In this document: positions 47,844 to 56,664 of the stretch, in pieces
How positions within the stretch are numbered: the stretch's first letter is position 1
Layout: every line of letters begins with the position of its first letter
Assembly (NCBI GenBank): GCA_910585435.1
Contig: CAJUEJ010000004.1
Span: 124,001 to 188,000 of the forward strand
Length of the DNA stretch: 64,000 bases
Source: an uncultured Hungatella sp.
Lineage (GTDB): Bacteria > Bacillota > Clostridia > Lachnospirales > Lachnospiraceae
Direction: 5' to 3'
Notes under the pieces: generated by a model
Databases searched by the model: none
Told to the model about the DNA's origin: nothing
Seen by the model: the letters and a program-made list of their open reading frames with translations, nothing else
Made by a program: the position numbers and the translations under genes

Positions 47844-47915
47844 GTATCTTAAGGTTATAGATGGAATACAGGCAGTGGGGATAGGCATCTTGAGGTTACA
47901 GATGCGAAGCAGGCA
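47844..47915. repeat. Imperfect 31-bp direct repeat in a leader
   Basis: Bases 47844-47874 and 47885-47915 share ATCTT-AGGTTA-AGATG and end in CAGGCA. The two copies are ten bases apart, between promoter and start codon of the AAA gene, and may be a regulator site or a tandem duplication. Confidence 0.5.
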
Positions 47916-47945
47916 CCCTGCACCCAAAGAGGGGAGAGTAGCAGA

Positions 47946-49658
47946 TTGGGGAATTGGAAGAGAAGAAAAAAACTGCCTATCGGCATTGAAAATTTTGAAA
48001 AGCTTCATACCGAAGATTTTTACTATGTGGATAAAACAGGAATGATAGAGGAGCTTCTAAATTGCTGGGGGGAAGTGAATCTGTTTACCCGTCCCAGGCG
48101 CTTCGGGAAATCCCTGAATATGAGTATGTTAAAGTGTTTTTTCCAATATAGCGGGGACAAAACAGTTTTTGAGGGACTTAAGATAACGGAGAATAAAGAA
48201 CTCTGTGAAAAATATATGGGAAAGTTCCCGGTGATCTCCATAACCCTGAAAGGTGTAAATTCCAGGAATTTTGAGGGAGCCAGGGCCATGCTGCGCTCTA
48301 CCATCGGCCGGGAGGCCCTGAATTTTTATTTTTTGTCAGAAAGTGACAGGCTGACGGAAGGGGAAAGATTGCAGTATGCACAGCTGGCAGAAGTGGATAC
48401 CAGCAACCAGAAAGGTTTTTCCATGTCTGACGAGGTACTTGAGGACAGCCTTTTGATCCTGTCGAAGCTTTTGTATAAGCATTACGGCCAGAAAGTAATT
48501 CTCCTGATTGATGAATATGATGTGCCCTTAGACAAGGCACAGCAGGCCGGATACTATGATGAAATGATTAACCTGATTCGGAATCTGTTTGGGCAGGCAT
48601 TAAAGACCAATGACGGTCTTTATTTTGCTGTGCTGACAGGATGTCTTCGGATTGCGAAGGAGAGTATTTTTACGGGGCTGAATAATTTTAATGTTATGTC
48701 TATTACAGACAATTTCTGTGATGAGCATTTTGGCTTTTCTGATAAAGAAGTGAAAGACATGCTGGAATACTATGGGTTTGGCGAAAAATACGATTTGGTT
48801 AAAGAATGGTATGACGGCTATCGTTTTGGGGATAAGGATATATATTGTCCGTGGGATGTGATTAATTATGTAAAAATATTATGTTCGGATTCGAATGCAT
48901 ATCCCAAAGCTTTCTGGCTCAATACCAGTGGAAATGACATTATCAGAAAGTTTATACAGGTAGCAGGACCAGGTACCAGGCGGGAAATTGAAAGACTAAT
49001 AGACGGGGATACGATTCAAAAGAAAATGAACCAGGAACTGACCTACCGGGATTTATACAATCATACAGATAATCTCTGGAGTGTTCTCTTTACCACAGGT
49101 TACCTGACCCAGCACGGGAAGACAGAGGAAGACGTATATCAGCTGGTCATACCCAATCTGGAGATACGGAAAATATTTATCCAGCAGGTGCAGGAATGGT
49201 TCCAGGAGGAGGCCAGGAAGGATGCACCCAAATTGGATAGGTTTTGCGAAGCGTTTGCCACAGGGGATGCCCAGGGGATTGAAGAACAGTTTAATGCATA
49301 TTTAAGGAAAACCATCAGCATCCGTGATACCGGTGTGAGGAAAAAGAAAAAGGAAAATTTCTATCATGGCATACTGCTGGGCCTTTTAAGCCACCGGGAA
49401 GACTGGGATGTTTCCTCCAATATGGAATCCGGGGACGGCTACAGCGATATTCTTGTGGAGATAGAGGACAGGAATATAGGGTTTGTCATCGAAGTGAAAT
49501 ATCCGGACAGCGGCAATCTTGAGGCAGGCTGCCAGGATGCCCTTAAGCAGATAGAAGAGACGGGGTATGAAACAAGGCTGAAAGAAGACGGGATAGAAAC
49601 GATTTACAGATATGGGATTGCCTGTTATAAAAAGAAGTGCCGGGTCTGCCTGGGGTGA
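47946..49658 (+). CDS. AAA-like ATPase with C-terminal PD-(D/E)XK nuclease-fold domain
   Basis: A 570-residue protein of the AAA-ATPase_like/PD-(D/E)XK family common in gut Firmicutes and Bacteroidetes. It opens with KKLPIGIENFEKLHTEDFYYVDKTGMI; a P-loop-like RPRRFGKS near residue 54; Walker-B-like KVILLIDEYDVP near 185; ITDNFCDEHFGFSDKEV and WYDGYRFGDKDIYCPWDVI in the middle; and at the end GDGYSDILVEIEDR with GFVIEVKYPD, the metal-binding part of the nuclease fold. Function is unknown; mobility or defence roles have been guessed. The start is a TTG (47946) with GGGGAG about nine bases upstream. It is intact, unlike the related gene at 19.8 kb. Confidence 0.8.
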   Translation: MGNWKRRKKLPIGIENFEKLHTEDFYYVDKTGMIEELLNCWGEVNLFTRPRRFGKSLNMSMLKCFFQYSGDKTVFEGLKITENKELCEKYMGKFPVISITLKGVNSRNFEGARAMLRSTIGREALNFYFLSESDRLTEGERLQYAQLAEVDTSNQKGFSMSDEVLEDSLLILSKLLYKHYGQKVILLIDEYDVPLDKAQQAGYYDEMINLIRNLFGQALKTNDGLYFAVLTGCLRIAKESIFTGLNNFNVMSITDNFCDEHFGFSDKEVKDMLEYYGFGEKYDLVKEWYDGYRFGDKDIYCPWDVINYVKILCSDSNAYPKAFWLNTSGNDIIRKFIQVAGPGTRREIERLIDGDTIQKKMNQELTYRDLYNHTDNLWSVLFTTGYLTQHGKTEEDVYQLVIPNLEIRKIFIQQVQEWFQEEARKDAPKLDRFCEAFATGDAQGIEEQFNAYLRKTISIRDTGVRKKKKENFYHGILLGLLSHREDWDVSSNMESGDGYSDILVEIEDRNIGFVIEVKYPDSGNLEAGCQDALKQIEETGYETRLKEDGIETIYRYGIACYKKKCRVCLG

Positions 49659-49785
49659 GAACAGCCTGAGCGTTTGCGCCTGGGTGAAAGCCCGCGGTGG
49701 ACAGGGAAAGACATGGCTGTCTACTGCGGGCATGGCATTTTGTTGGAGAAAATAACAGGTTCATCCATGCCTGTGTGTAAATTTA

Positions 49786-49821
49786 TTGTACAATTTAGCT
49801 GTAATTTTTGGAATTGTACAA
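49786..49821. promoter_or_regulatory. Perfect inverted repeat upstream of the recombinase
   Basis: TTGTACAATT (49786-49795) and AATTGTACAA (49812-49821) are perfect 10-base inverted arms with 16 bases between. The right arm ends next to the ribosome site of the recombinase gene. It may be an operator through which the recombinase represses itself, or a res/inversion half-site pair. Confidence 0.65.
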
Positions 49822-49832
49822 AGGAGGAACAC

Positions 49833-50441
49833 ATGGGAAAGGCATACGGATACGTGCGTGTCAGCACCAGAGAACAAAACGAGGATCGGCAGATGATTGC
49901 GTTGGACCGGATAGAGGTGTCCAGAGAGAACATCTATATGGACAAGCAGTCAGGCAAGGACTTTGAGCGTCCCAGATACCGGAATCTGCTTCGGAAACTG
50001 GAGGAGGGAGATTTGCTTTACGTAAAAAGCATTGACCGCTTAGGCAGAAACTATGAGGAGATCCTGGAACAGTGGAGGATTCTCACCAAAGACAAGAAGG
50101 TAGATATCGTGGTTCTGGATATGCCTCTTCTGGATACCAGAAGGGGAAAAGACCTGATGGGGACTTTTTTAAGCGATATCGTGCTTCAGGTACTGTCTTT
50201 CGTGGCGGAAAATGAAAGAGGGAATATCCGCCAGAGGCAGAAGGAAGGAATCGAGGCGGCAAAGCAGAGAGGGGTCCAGTTTGGAAGGCCGCCCAAACCG
50301 CTGCCGGAAAATTTCGGGCGGGTATACAAGCGGTGGATGCGCCAGGAAATCACCGTGACTCAGGCAGCGGAAATGTGCCGGATGTCCGTACCCACTTTTT
50401 ACCGCAGGGCGGAGAAGTATGAAAAACAAAAATCTACTTGA
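49833..50441 (+). CDS. Small serine recombinase (resolvase/invertase)
   Basis: A 202-residue serine recombinase. The catalytic serine lies in YGYVRVSTREQNEDRQ near residue 10; KSIDRLGRNYEEILEQW and ENERGNIRQRQKEGIEAAKQRG carry the catalytic arginines; the C-terminal helix-turn-helix VTQAAEMCRMSVPTFYRRAEKY binds DNA. Size and layout are those of Hin/Tn3-type proteins. AAGGAGG precedes ATG 49833. It may act on sites elsewhere on the chromosome; no transposase is next to it. It is not the type of recombinase expected for the 26-bp sites at 20.9 kb, which look like tyrosine-recombinase sites. Confidence 0.9.
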   Translation: MGKAYGYVRVSTREQNEDRQMIALDRIEVSRENIYMDKQSGKDFERPRYRNLLRKLEEGDLLYVKSIDRLGRNYEEILEQWRILTKDKKVDIVVLDMPLLDTRRGKDLMGTFLSDIVLQVLSFVAENERGNIRQRQKEGIEAAKQRGVQFGRPPKPLPENFGRVYKRWMRQEITVTQAAEMCRMSVPTFYRRAEKYEKQKST

Positions 50442-50466
50442 CATTTCCGGTAAATACGGTTATTCT
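50438..50466 (+). promoter_or_regulatory. Promoter of the T-box transcript
   Basis: TTGACA at 50438-50443 overlaps the stop codon of the recombinase gene; TATTCT at 50461-50466, spacer 17. Transcription would begin just before the T-box leader. Confidence 0.65.
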
Positions 50467-50489
50467 GATAACAGATTTATATATAAAAC

Positions 50490-50767
50490 CAATGAACGGG
50501 ACGAGTACTTTTTTGGAATATGCCCAGAGAGCTGCAGATGGTGGGATTGCAGTGATAGGAAGAAGAAGGAATGGACCCGGGAGGGCGAACTGAAACTCCG
50601 GGGAATACTTGGGGGGGAGTAGGTAAGACGTGGCTGCACGTTACAGCAGACAGTGTATGATTGTACACGGTAATGAGAGCATTCCTTTTGGGGAATGAAT
50701 TTAGGTGGCACCGCAGAGTATAAACTTCTGTCCTATTAGAGCAATCTATTAGGAGGGAAGTTTTTTT
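50490..50767 (+). ncRNA. T-box riboswitch, probably tryptophan (UGG) specific
   Basis: The conserved T-box AATTTAGGTGGCACCGC lies at 50698-50714. A terminator follows: AACTTC and TCCTATTAG (50723-50739) pair with CTATTAGGA and GAAGTT (50746-50762), then seven Ts. A Stem I-like region begins near 50490 with AATGAACGGGACGAGTA; the segment CAGATGGTGGG at about 50536-50546 offers a UGG codon as specifier. Uncharged tRNA-Trp would stabilise the antiterminator and allow reading into the trpB-like gene. The specifier choice is inferred from position and from the downstream gene. The 50768-51033 leader holds no gene. Confidence 0.88.
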
Positions 50768-51033
50768 ATTTAAATACAACACAATGCTGTGCCCCAAATC
50801 GTGTGCCAGAACCGGATGGATTTTCCCGGCTGCCTCATATCTGCCCTGCCGTTACTGCCATGAATGAAAACAGGACTGTGAACTATGGGATGCCCACAGA
50901 ATGCAAAAATGGAATTCTGGCGCATCACCGTGTCGGCCCGGCAGGTACGGGGGCACTGTTATGAATGAAAGGGCGGGAAAAACCAGCCAAAAAGATTTGA
51001 AGAGTACAAGAATAAAGAAAGAGAGGAAAAAAG

Positions 51034-52401
51034 ATGAGACAGGAGATCCCTTACAAAATTTATCTGGAAGAGCAGGAGATGCCGAAGCAATGGTACAATG
51101 TGCGGGCGGACATGAAGAAGAAACCGGCTCCCATTTTAAATCCCGGAACCTTAAAGCCTGTTACCCTGGAGGAGCTGTCCGGCATCTTCTGTGAGGAGCT
51201 GGCAAAGCAGGAGCTGGATGATGTGACTGCCTGTTTTGATATTCCTGACGAGATCTTAAACTTTTACAAAATGTACCGTCCCTCCCCTCTGGTAAGAGCC
51301 TATTGCCTGGAGAAGAAGCTGGATACACCGGCTCATATTTACTATAAGTTTGAGGGAAATAACACCTCCGGAAGCCACAAGCTGAATTCTGCCATTGCCC
51401 AGGCATACTACGCGAAGAAACAGGGGCTTAAAGGCGTCACCACCGAAACCGGGGCGGGACAGTGGGGAACCGCCCTGTCCATGGCCTGTGCCTATCTTGA
51501 CCTGGACTGCCAGGTATATATGGTAAAATGCTCCTACGAGCAGAAGCCCTTCCGCCGGGAAGTGATGCGCACCTACGGCGCCCATGTGACGCCGTCTCCG
51601 TCCATGAGTACAGAGGTGGGAAGGAAGATCAATGCAGAGTTCCCGGGAACCACAGGAAGCCTGGGATGTGCCATCTCCGAGGCAGTGGAGGCGGCCATGG
51701 GCCAGGAGGGATACCGCTACGTGTTAGGCTCCGTGCTGACCCAGGTGCTGCTGCACCAGTCCGTCATCGGTCTGGAGGCCAAGGCAGCTCTTGACAAATA
51801 CAACATCAAGGCAGATACCATCATCGGATGTGCCGGCGGCGGTTCCAACTTAGGCGGATTGATTTCACCGTTTGTAGGGCAGATGTTAAAAGGCGAGGCG
51901 GATTACGAGATTATTGCAGTGGAGCCTGCGTCCTGTCCCAGCCTGACCCGGGGGGTATATGCTTATGATTACTGCGACACCGGAAAGGTGTGTCCACTGG
52001 CAAAAATGTATACTCTCGGAAGCGGCTTCATTCCTTCCGCAAGCCATGCAGGCGGCCTTCGGTATCACGGCATGAGTTCTGTTGTATCCGAGCTGTATGA
52101 TCAGGGCTATTTAAAGGCCAGAAGCGTAGAGCAGACTGAGGTATTTAAGGCCGCCCAGACCTTTGCCAAGGTAGAAGGAATCCTTCCCGCGCCGGAGAGC
52201 AGCCATGCCATCAAGGTAGCTATCGATGAGGCATTAAAGTGCAGGGAGACAAAAGAAGAGAAGAATATTGTCTTCGGACTGACAGGCACCGGCTATTTTG
52301 ATATGGTAGCTTACCAGAGATTCAATGACGGGGAGATGGCTGATTATATCCCCACAGAGGAGGAACTGAAGAAATCCTTTGCAACCCTTCCAAAGTGCTG
52401 A
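51034..52401 (+). CDS. trpB: Tryptophan synthase beta chain, TrpB2 type
   Basis: A 455-residue PLP enzyme of the TrpB2 group, longer than TrpB1 (about 400). The PLP lysine lies in NNTSGSHKLNSAIAQAYYAKK; GVTTETGAGQWGTALSMAC and GCAGGGSNLGGLISPFV (phosphate loop) are typical. It joins L-serine and indole to make tryptophan. TrpB2 proteins often act without TrpA and may salvage indole; no trpA or other trp gene is near. Control by the T-box upstream is expected, so the gene should respond to tryptophan starvation. Confidence 0.9.
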   Translation: MRQEIPYKIYLEEQEMPKQWYNVRADMKKKPAPILNPGTLKPVTLEELSGIFCEELAKQELDDVTACFDIPDEILNFYKMYRPSPLVRAYCLEKKLDTPAHIYYKFEGNNTSGSHKLNSAIAQAYYAKKQGLKGVTTETGAGQWGTALSMACAYLDLDCQVYMVKCSYEQKPFRREVMRTYGAHVTPSPSMSTEVGRKINAEFPGTTGSLGCAISEAVEAAMGQEGYRYVLGSVLTQVLLHQSVIGLEAKAALDKYNIKADTIIGCAGGGSNLGGLISPFVGQMLKGEADYEIIAVEPASCPSLTRGVYAYDYCDTGKVCPLAKMYTLGSGFIPSASHAGGLRYHGMSSVVSELYDQGYLKARSVEQTEVFKAAQTFAKVEGILPAPESSHAIKVAIDEALKCRETKEEKNIVFGLTGTGYFDMVAYQRFNDGEMADYIPTEEELKKSFATLPKC

Positions 52402-52448
52402 GACGGCTGGGAAAATAAAAATCGTAAGAATTATTTATAATAGCGTAA

Positions 52449-52477
52449 TTGTTTCTGCATATTGCTTTTGGTAAAAT
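52449..52477 (+). promoter_or_regulatory. Predicted promoter of the lysozyme gene
   Basis: TTGTTT at 52449-52454 and TAAAAT at 52472-52477, spacer 17, 43 bases before the start codon. Confidence 0.4.
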
Positions 52478-52520
52478 AAGTTATCAAAAACAAAATTTAG
52501 AAACGGAGCTATTATTGCAT

Positions 52521-54224
52521 ATGAAGGAAAACAAAAAAGACAAAAGAATCCTGAATATTTTAAGAACAAATAAAAAGAGGCTGATGGCAGCAGTTTTAGG
52601 CCTCTTTTTGTTCTGCCAGCCATTAACGGCCATGGCCGCCGAATGGCAGCGGGCGGGAGGCAGCTACCAGATGCCGGACGGCACTGCAATTCAGGGAGCC
52701 ATCACCAGGGGAATCGATGTGTCCCACTGGAAGGGAGTCATTGACTGGGGACAGGTTGCGGCCCAGGATGTAAGCTTTGTGATGCTGGGAACCAGATACC
52801 AGGGACAGCCTGACCCTTATTTTGCCGTAAACGCCCAGAATGCCAGGGCGGCAGGACTGAAGGTAGGCGCTTATATCTATTCTTACGCCACCTCTGTGGA
52901 GATGGCAGAGCAGGAGGCGGACTTTGTCCTGAATTTGATTAAAGATTATCCTATTTCATTTCCTGTTGCCTTTGACGCGGAGGATGCAGGGACGCTGGGG
53001 ACATTGACACCGTCCCAGGTCAGCGAAGTGATCAACGCATTCTGCCGGAAGATAGAAGCGGCCGGCTACCACCCTATGGTGTATGCCAACGAGACGTGGC
53101 TCAACAGCAAAATCGATCTGTCTATGATAAACTATGATATCTGGGTAGCCCGGTACGGTACCATGTATACATACGGTGGGCCTTCTATGTGGCAGGCCAC
53201 CAACAAGGGAAGCATAAACGGAGTAAATGGGGCGGTAGATATCGATTTCCTGTTTAAAGATTACAATTCCGTGATTCCTGCCGACACCTGGAGAACCATC
53301 GGGGAGAATCAGTATTATTATAAGAACTATGAGATGCAGAAAAACTCCTGGATTCACGACGGCACCGGCTACTTTTTCATGAATGAAAACGGCAATCCCA
53401 TGAAGGGATGGATGACCACAGAGGCAGGCAGCTACTATCTGGATGAGACAAGCGGAAGGATGGCCACCGGCTGGAAGGTTCTGGACGGAAGCCAGTATCT
53501 GTTTAGCGGCGAAGGGCTTATGACCGTAGGCTGGGCAGACGTGGACGGAGCCAGATATTATATGAATGACAAAGGCGTGATGCAGACCTTGTGGCTGCCT
53601 CTGGACGGGAAATGGTACTATCTGGGCGAGAACGGAGCCATGAGGACCGGCTGGCAGAATATCAACGGCGCCTACTATTATCTGGACGGTGCAGGTGTGA
53701 TGCAGACTGGCTGGCAGGATATTGACGGAGCCAGGTATTATCTCAATGCCTCAGGCATCATGCAGACAGACTGGCTGAATCTGGACGGAAACTGGTATTA
53801 CTTAAATGCCTCAGGAGCCATGCAGACCGGCTGGGCCAACATAAACGGCGCCTGGTATTATCTGGACGGGGCCGGTGTACAGCAGCATGGCTGGCAGGAT
53901 ATCGACGGAGCCAGATATTATCTCAATGAATCCGGTGTGATGCAGACCGGCTGGCAGGAAATCGAAGGAAGCAGATACTGCTTTGGCGAGTCGGGAGCCA
54001 TGAAAACCGGATGGGCCGCTGAAGACGGAGCCTGGTATTACTTAAACCAGTCCGGAACCATGGAGGTTGGCTGGCAGCAGATTGACGGCGCCCTTTACTA
54101 CCTGAATCCGGCAAATGGACAGCTGGCGGTGAATACGGTGCTGGAGTTGGAGGGCGTACCGTATCAGGCAGACGCTAATGGAGTCTGCACACCTGTTGCG
54201 GCAGAGACTGCTTCCGCACAGTAA
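52521..54224 (+). CDS. Secreted GH25 lysozyme with cell-wall-binding repeats
   Basis: A 567-residue exported wall hydrolase. A positively charged start and hydrophobic stretch (LMAAVLGLFLFCQPLTAMA) form a signal peptide cut after AMA, residue 40 or so. Residues about 60-245 are a GH25 domain with GIDVSHWKGVIDWGQV and FPVAFDAED holding the acidic active-site residues. The rest is about 13 repeats of about 20 residues with pattern GWxxIDGxxYYLNxSGxMQT, of the choline/cell-wall-binding type. The enzyme would cut the glycan strand of peptidoglycan and stay on the cell surface. ATG 52521 is the likely start; the frame is open to 52449. Confidence 0.9.
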   Translation: MKENKKDKRILNILRTNKKRLMAAVLGLFLFCQPLTAMAAEWQRAGGSYQMPDGTAIQGAITRGIDVSHWKGVIDWGQVAAQDVSFVMLGTRYQGQPDPYFAVNAQNARAAGLKVGAYIYSYATSVEMAEQEADFVLNLIKDYPISFPVAFDAEDAGTLGTLTPSQVSEVINAFCRKIEAAGYHPMVYANETWLNSKIDLSMINYDIWVARYGTMYTYGGPSMWQATNKGSINGVNGAVDIDFLFKDYNSVIPADTWRTIGENQYYYKNYEMQKNSWIHDGTGYFFMNENGNPMKGWMTTEAGSYYLDETSGRMATGWKVLDGSQYLFSGEGLMTVGWADVDGARYYMNDKGVMQTLWLPLDGKWYYLGENGAMRTGWQNINGAYYYLDGAGVMQTGWQDIDGARYYLNASGIMQTDWLNLDGNWYYLNASGAMQTGWANINGAWYYLDGAGVQQHGWQDIDGARYYLNESGVMQTGWQEIEGSRYCFGESGAMKTGWAAEDGAWYYLNQSGTMEVGWQQIDGALYYLNPANGQLAVNTVLELEGVPYQADANGVCTPVAAETASAQ

Positions 54225-54264
54225 ATCTCCCATGCCTGCTATCAGGCCGCACAGAGGCAATTTT

Positions 54265-54306
54265 AACAGAGACAGCATGCTCAAAAGTATTCTGTCTCTG
54301 TTTCTT
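54265..54306 (+). terminator. Rho-independent terminator after the lysozyme gene
   Basis: AACAGAGACAG at 54265-54275 pairs with CTGTCTCTGTT at 54292-54302, followed by a T-rich tail. Confidence 0.8.
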
Positions 54307-54366
54307 TCATGGGAACCCCCCATGCCTGAATAGTTGCCCATATTCTGAAATTCCATCGGAAAAGAG

Positions 54367-54396
54367 TTGACGCCATTAAAAAAACCTAGTATTATT
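54367..54396 (+). promoter_or_regulatory. Predicted promoter of the pur operon
   Basis: TTGACG and TATTAT lie 17 bases apart, about 90 bases before purE. Confidence 0.7.
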
Positions 54397-54399
54397 CTT

Positions 54400-54450
54400 A
54401 ATAAGTAGAAGTTTATTAATAAGGAATACTTATTAGTAAAACTTCTAAAA
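54400..54450 (+). promoter_or_regulatory. Inverted repeat in the purE leader
   Basis: TAGAAGTTTATTAATAAG and CTTATTAGTAAAACTTCTA are near-complete inverted copies around a five-base loop, directly after the promoter. It may be an operator or an RNA hairpin. It does not match the PurR box or the purine riboswitch core. Confidence 0.5.
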
Positions 54451-54483
54451 GTATTACTGAAAATAATAAAGGAGAATCTTGCT

Positions 54484-55002
54484 ATGGCTAAAGTTGGAAT
54501 TGTGATGGGTAGTGATTCTGATATGCCTGTTATGGCGCAGGCAGCGGATATTCTGGAAAAGTTAGGAGTGGATTTTGAAATAACCATTATTTCTGCACAC
54601 AGAGAGCCGGATATCTTTTTTAACTATGCAAAAACCCTGGAGGAAAAGGGCGTCAGGGTAGTGATTGCCGGTGCCGGCAAGGCTGCTCATCTGCCGGGCA
54701 TGTGTGCCGCCCTGTTCCCTATGCCTGTGATTGGTATTCCTATGAAGACCTCTGATTTAGGCGGCGTGGATTCCCTTTACTCCATCGTCCAGATGCCATC
54801 CGGCATTCCGGTGGCAACGGTAGCCATCAACGGGGGAACCAACGCAGGGCTTCTGGCAGCCAGGATTCTGGCCGTATCAGATCCGGAGCTTTTAGGACGC
54901 CTGAAAGCTTACACAGAGTCACTGAAGAATGACGTGGCGGCTAAGGCTGATAGATTAGAGGATATCGGATATAAAGAGTATCTGGAACAGATGAAGAAAT
55001 AA
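54484..55002 (+). CDS. purE: N5-carboxyaminoimidazole ribonucleotide mutase
   Basis: A 172-residue class I PurE. It has VGIVMGSDSDMPVMAQA near the start, the ISAHREPD catalytic loop with His, and GAGKAAHLPGMCA and GGTNAGLLAARIL further on. It moves the carboxylate of N5-CAIR to give CAIR in de novo purine synthesis. AAAGGAGA is close before the ATG. It heads purE-purM-purN-purD. Confidence 0.95.
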   Translation: MAKVGIVMGSDSDMPVMAQAADILEKLGVDFEITIISAHREPDIFFNYAKTLEEKGVRVVIAGAGKAAHLPGMCAALFPMPVIGIPMKTSDLGGVDSLYSIVQMPSGIPVATVAINGGTNAGLLAARILAVSDPELLGRLKAYTESLKNDVAAKADRLEDIGYKEYLEQMKK

Positions 55003-55042
55003 AAAAATTCCGTGAGTGCATAGTAGCAGAATGGAGGAAGTC

Positions 55043-56074
55043 ATGGATTACAAGAAAGCAGGAGTGGATATTGAAGCCGGATATAAGTCTGTGGAGCTGA
55101 TGAAAAAGCATGTGATGGAAACCATGAGACCGGAGGTGTTAGGCGGAATCGGCGGTTTTTCCGGTGCTTTTTCTATGGAAAAGATAAAGGAGATGGAGCA
55201 TCCGGTGCTGCTGTCCGGCACGGACGGCGTGGGAACCAAATTAAAGCTGGCATTTCTTATGGATAAGCATGATACCGTGGGGATTGACTGCGTCGCCATG
55301 TGTGTCAACGATGTGGCCTGTGCAGGAGGAGAACCCTTATTCTTCCTGGATTACATCGCCTGCGGGAAGAATGTACCGGAAAAGATCGCGGCTATCGTAA
55401 GCGGAGTTGCCGAAGGCTGCAAGCAGTCCGGGGCGGCTTTAGTAGGCGGCGAGACCGCAGAGATGCCGGGCTTCTATCCGGTTGAAGAATATGATCTGGC
55501 AGGATTTGCCGTAGGCGTGGTAGAGCAGAAGGATCTGATCGACGGAAAAGATTTAAAAGCCGGGGATGTGCTGATCGGTATGGCGTCTTCCGGTGTCCAC
55601 AGCAACGGCTTTTCTCTGGTAAGGAAGGTATTTGAGAAGGAACTGACACCGGAGGGATTACATACACACTGCGAAGAGCTGGGGAAAACCTTGGGAGAGG
55701 CTCTGCTTGCCCCTACGAAAATCTATGTGAAAGCCATGAAGTCTGTGAAAGAAGCAGGCGTCAAGGTAAAGGCCTGCAGCCACATTACCGGCGGCGGATT
55801 CTACGAGAATGTGCCCCGCATGTTGAAAGACGGCACCAGAGCTGTGATAAAGAAGGACAGTTATCCGATCCCTCCTATTTTTGGCATGCTGGCCCAAAAG
55901 GGAGATATCGGGGAAGAGATGATGTACAATACCTACAACATGGGAATTGGTATGATTGTGGCCGTAGATCCGGCTGATGTGGAGAAGACTGTGGAGGCGG
56001 TGAAAGCCGCAGGAGAAGTACCCTATGTCATCGGTTCTGTTGAAGAGGGAGAAAAAGGAGTGACCTTATGCTGA
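55043..56074 (+). CDS. purM: Phosphoribosylformylglycinamidine cyclo-ligase (AIR synthetase)
   Basis: A 343-residue PurM. The start MDYKKAGVDIEAGYKSVELMK, the ATP-site VLLSGTDGVGTKLKLAF, VNDVACAGGEPLFFLDY and VGGETAEMPGFY are family hallmarks. It makes aminoimidazole ribonucleotide from FGAM using ATP. The start is placed at ATG 55043, five bases after GGAGG, since ATG 55031 would include that site. Its end overlaps purN by seven bases. Confidence 0.95.
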   Translation: MDYKKAGVDIEAGYKSVELMKKHVMETMRPEVLGGIGGFSGAFSMEKIKEMEHPVLLSGTDGVGTKLKLAFLMDKHDTVGIDCVAMCVNDVACAGGEPLFFLDYIACGKNVPEKIAAIVSGVAEGCKQSGAALVGGETAEMPGFYPVEEYDLAGFAVGVVEQKDLIDGKDLKAGDVLIGMASSGVHSNGFSLVRKVFEKELTPEGLHTHCEELGKTLGEALLAPTKIYVKAMKSVKEAGVKVKACSHITGGGFYENVPRMLKDGTRAVIKKDSYPIPPIFGMLAQKGDIGEEMMYNTYNMGIGMIVAVDPADVEKTVEAVKAAGEVPYVIGSVEEGEKGVTLC

Positions 56075-56664
56075 GAATAGGGGTGCTGGTGTCCGGAGGC
56101 GGAACCAATCTTCAGGCGATCCTGGATGCCATTGACGAAAAGATCATTACCAATACGGAAGTGGCGGTGGTTATCAGCAATAACCAGGGGGCTTACGCCC
56201 TGGAGCGGGCCAAAAGCCATGGGATTGCAGCGGAATGCGTTTCCCCCAAATCCTTTGCCAGCCGGGAGGCATTTAATGAAGCGCTTATCAGCCGGGTGGA
56301 TGCTTACGGCCTGGATTTAATCGTGCTGGCCGGATTTCTGGTAAAGATTCCGGAGGCCATGATTGCAAAGTACAGGAATAAAATTATCAATATCCATCCT
56401 TCCCTGATTCCCTCCTTCTGCGGCGTGGGATATTACGGGCTGAAGGTCCATGAGGCGGCTTTGGCCAGAGGTGTAAAGCTTACGGGGGCCACGGTCCACT
56501 ATGTAGATGAAGGCATGGATTCCGGCCCGATCATTCTCCAGAAGGCGGTGGAGGTAAAGGAAGGCGATACGCCCCAGACTCTGCAGAGGCGGGTTATGGA
56601 GGAGGCGGAGTGGAAGATTTTGCCTCAGGCGATTCAGATGATAGCGAATGGAGGAGAAGCATGA
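56068..56664 (+). CDS. purN: Phosphoribosylglycinamide formyltransferase
   Basis: A 198-residue PurN. The opening RIGVLVSGGGTNLQAILDAI binds phosphate; LAGFLVKIPEAMI, NIHPSLIPSFCGVGYYG (catalytic Asn and His) and GATVHYVDEGMDSGPII are clear. It transfers a formyl group from 10-formyl-THF to GAR. It overlaps purM and purD (ATGA) and is translationally coupled. Confidence 0.95.
   Translation: MLRIGVLVSGGGTNLQAILDAIDEKIITNTEVAVVISNNQGAYALERAKSHGIAAECVSPKSFASREAFNEALISRVDAYGLDLIVLAGFLVKIPEAMIAKYRNKIINIHPSLIPSFCGVGYYGLKVHEAALARGVKLTGATVHYVDEGMDSGPIILQKAVEVKEGDTPQTLQRRVMEEAEWKILPQAIQMIANGGEA

Noticed and set aside
47809..48045. 78-codon reading frame before the AAA/PD-(D/E)XK gene
   Set aside because: It overlaps the real gene in another frame and runs over a direct repeat; composition is not coding-like.
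50419..50622. 67-codon reading frame after the recombinase
   Set aside because: It lies over the promoter and Stem I of the T-box leader.
50901..51194. 97-codon reading frame at the start of trpB2
   Set aside because: It overlaps the true trpB2 start in another frame and has no likeness to a family.
54400..54450. Purine riboswitch before purE
   Set aside because: The conserved loop bases of the purine aptamer are missing; only a simple inverted repeat is seen.
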